Shown piece by piece: positions 7,768 through 8,794 of a DNA stretch of 8,794 nucleotides. The notes beneath the pieces are model-generated. The model saw only the letters and a program-made list of their open reading frames with translations, searched no databases and was not told the origin of the DNA. This DNA is from NVQY01 sp047639325 (GTDB lineage Bacteria > Pseudomonadota > Alphaproteobacteria > Rhodobacterales > Rhodobacteraceae), in the NCBI GenBank assembly GCA_047639325.1, contig JBLINN010000177.1, positions 1-8,794 on the forward strand, written 5' to 3'. How positions within the stretch are numbered: the stretch's first letter is position 1; each line of letters begins with the position of its first letter. Both the position numbers and the translations under genes were made by a program.

Positions 7768-8794
7768 TCATTGAAACGCCGTGTTGCCGGCATAATCTTC
7801 GATAATCAATTCAATCAATTTCAGCTCTCCGGATTCCGGCGGCAGGCTGGCACGGCACAGCTGGCTGATAGCATCGCAGCGCAGGAACCCATCCCGTTCG
7901 ATCCCGCCGATCGAGATCACGTAGGGGGCCGCCTGGCGTAACCCGCTGGCGTCCGTGGCTTCGACCTCTAACTCGATCGATCCACTGATGCCCTTGGGGC
8001 GGTGAAGAACGGTGCGCAGGATTTCTGGCGGGTCTACATCCAGCAGGACTTCCAGATGTGTCAACCTGACGTTGCCAGTGGCATCGCTGGCCACCAGATC
8101 AAATTTGTTTTCGCCCGTGTTCAGAGTCAGGGCCAAATCGAACCGGCCGTCGGCCAGCGGGACCTGGGTGCCGTTCATCTCAAGCGTGGCAGCGTCCGAC
8201 GCTGTGCCATGCAGGTGAATTATCAAATCCCCTGTCACGCGCGGCGGCGGCAGGTCCAGCACAATTGCGGGTGGGTCTTGATCCTGGATCGTGGTAAAGG
8301 TCAGCTGTCCTTCGATTGCGCCGCCGGGCGCCAGAATTTCGATCGAATACTCCTGCGGCTGAACGCCTGCTGGAACCACAAATTGTACTTGCCCGTCCAT
8401 CTCTACCAAGGTTCGCACCAACTCGGCCCCGCCCTTCGCGCGCACCAACACGGCAGAGCCCGGATTGGCATTTGTGACGCCTTGCACCGACAATTTGTCC
8501 GATCGAGTGGCCAGTGACGCCCCAACCCGCGGGATTTGATCCGACAGGGTAATATCGACGGTTGCCGCCGGACGGTACACAACATTCAAGCGGCGGGTGC
8601 TTTGATTGCCCGCTAGATCGCGCGCCAAAACGGTGATTTCATTATCGCCCAAGTGTAAATCAACGCTGCGTTCAAAACTGCCATCATCGGCAATTCCCAG
8701 GGTGTCACCGTTCAAATCCAGCGCCGCATCCGCTTCGGTTGCGCCAAACACGTTGACGCTGGGCTGCGTCACGATGGTGTCCGGCGCCGGGCTA
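7768..8794 (-). CDS. Extracytoplasmic protein with Ig-like / glucodextranase-B-like domains, C-terminal part
   Basis: The frame is open to the right edge: codons before the GTG at 8772 read SPAPDTI without a stop, so that GTG is probably internal and the protein is larger. Numbered from the GTG, residues about 4-66 and 172-243 are related repeats with the pattern L-x-L-N-G-x(n)-D-G-x-F-x(n)-L-x-x-G-x-N-x(n)-A/S-x-D-x-x-G-N, as in glucodextranase domain B and related bacterial Ig-like domains found in surface and periplasmic proteins. Residues about 68-165 form another beta-rich module. Residues about 246-334, starting VDPPEI, form a last Ig-like module with two close cysteines (RCDAISQLC) and ending EDYAGNTAFQ. 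No catalytic motif is visible. The TGA stop lies 41 nt before the PKD gene start, so the two are probably co-transcribed. The N-terminus, and any signal peptide or other domain, is outside the window. Confidence 0.85.
   Translation of the reverse strand, partial: SPAPDTIVTQPSVNVFGATEADAALDLNGDTLGIADDGSFERSVDLHLGDNEITVLARDLAGNQSTRRLNVVYRPAATVDITLSDQIPRVGASLATRSDKLSVQGVTNANPGSAVLVRAKGGAELVRTLVEMDGQVQFVVPAGVQPQEYSIEILAPGGAIEGQLTFTTIQDQDPPAIVLDLPPPRVTGDLIIHLHGTASDAATLEMNGTQVPLADGRFDLALTLNTGENKFDLVASDATGNVRLTHLEVLLDVDPPEILRTVLHRPKGISGSIELEVEATDASGLRQAAPYVISIGGIERDGFLRCDAISQLCRASLPPESGELKLIELIIEDYAGNTAFQ

Noticed and set aside
8002..8517. Plus-strand open frame (171 codons)
   Set aside because: It is antisense to the Ig-like domain gene, whose minus-strand translation has clear domain structure.

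Overview
The window looks like chromosomal DNA of an alphaproteobacterium, most likely a marine Rhodobacterales member. This is inferred from the moderately high GC content, the codon use, the IS1380-type transposase and the overall feel of the proteins; no marker gene proves it. It has two parts. The left end (about 1-722, plus strand) holds the 3' half of an IS1380-family transposase whose start lies outside the window. Then comes about 400 bp without a convincing gene (723-1128), which contains a probable intrinsic terminator serving the opposite strand.

The rest (1129-8794) is a tight minus-strand gene set that reads right to left. First is the C-terminal part of a protein built of bacterial Ig-like / glucodextranase-B-like domains, open at the window edge. 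A 41-nt gap with a strong Shine-Dalgarno follows. Next is a very large exported protein of about 1618 aa, with a Sec signal peptide, an N-terminal region of about 280 aa that I do not recognise, and 15 consecutive PKD domains spaced almost exactly 87 residues apart. After a 7-nt gap comes a membrane-bound class III nucleotidyl cyclase with the layout TM, dCache-like sensor, TM, HAMP and catalytic domain. All catalytic residues are present and the specificity pair Lys/Thr indicates an adenylate cyclase of class IIIb.

The most interesting point is this pairing. Two proteins made of extracytoplasmic beta-sandwich domains are apparently co-transcribed with one transmembrane cyclase that has a large periplasmic sensor. 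A reasonable hypothesis is an envelope or surface sensing module that reports to cytoplasmic cAMP. The sequence shows the operon structure and the domains; the functional coupling is inference. Other points worth a second look are the unrecognised N-terminal region of the PKD protein, the uneven distribution of cysteines along its PKD array, one PKD domain that has lost its signature motif, the choice of start codon, and the terminator located between the operon and the IS element.
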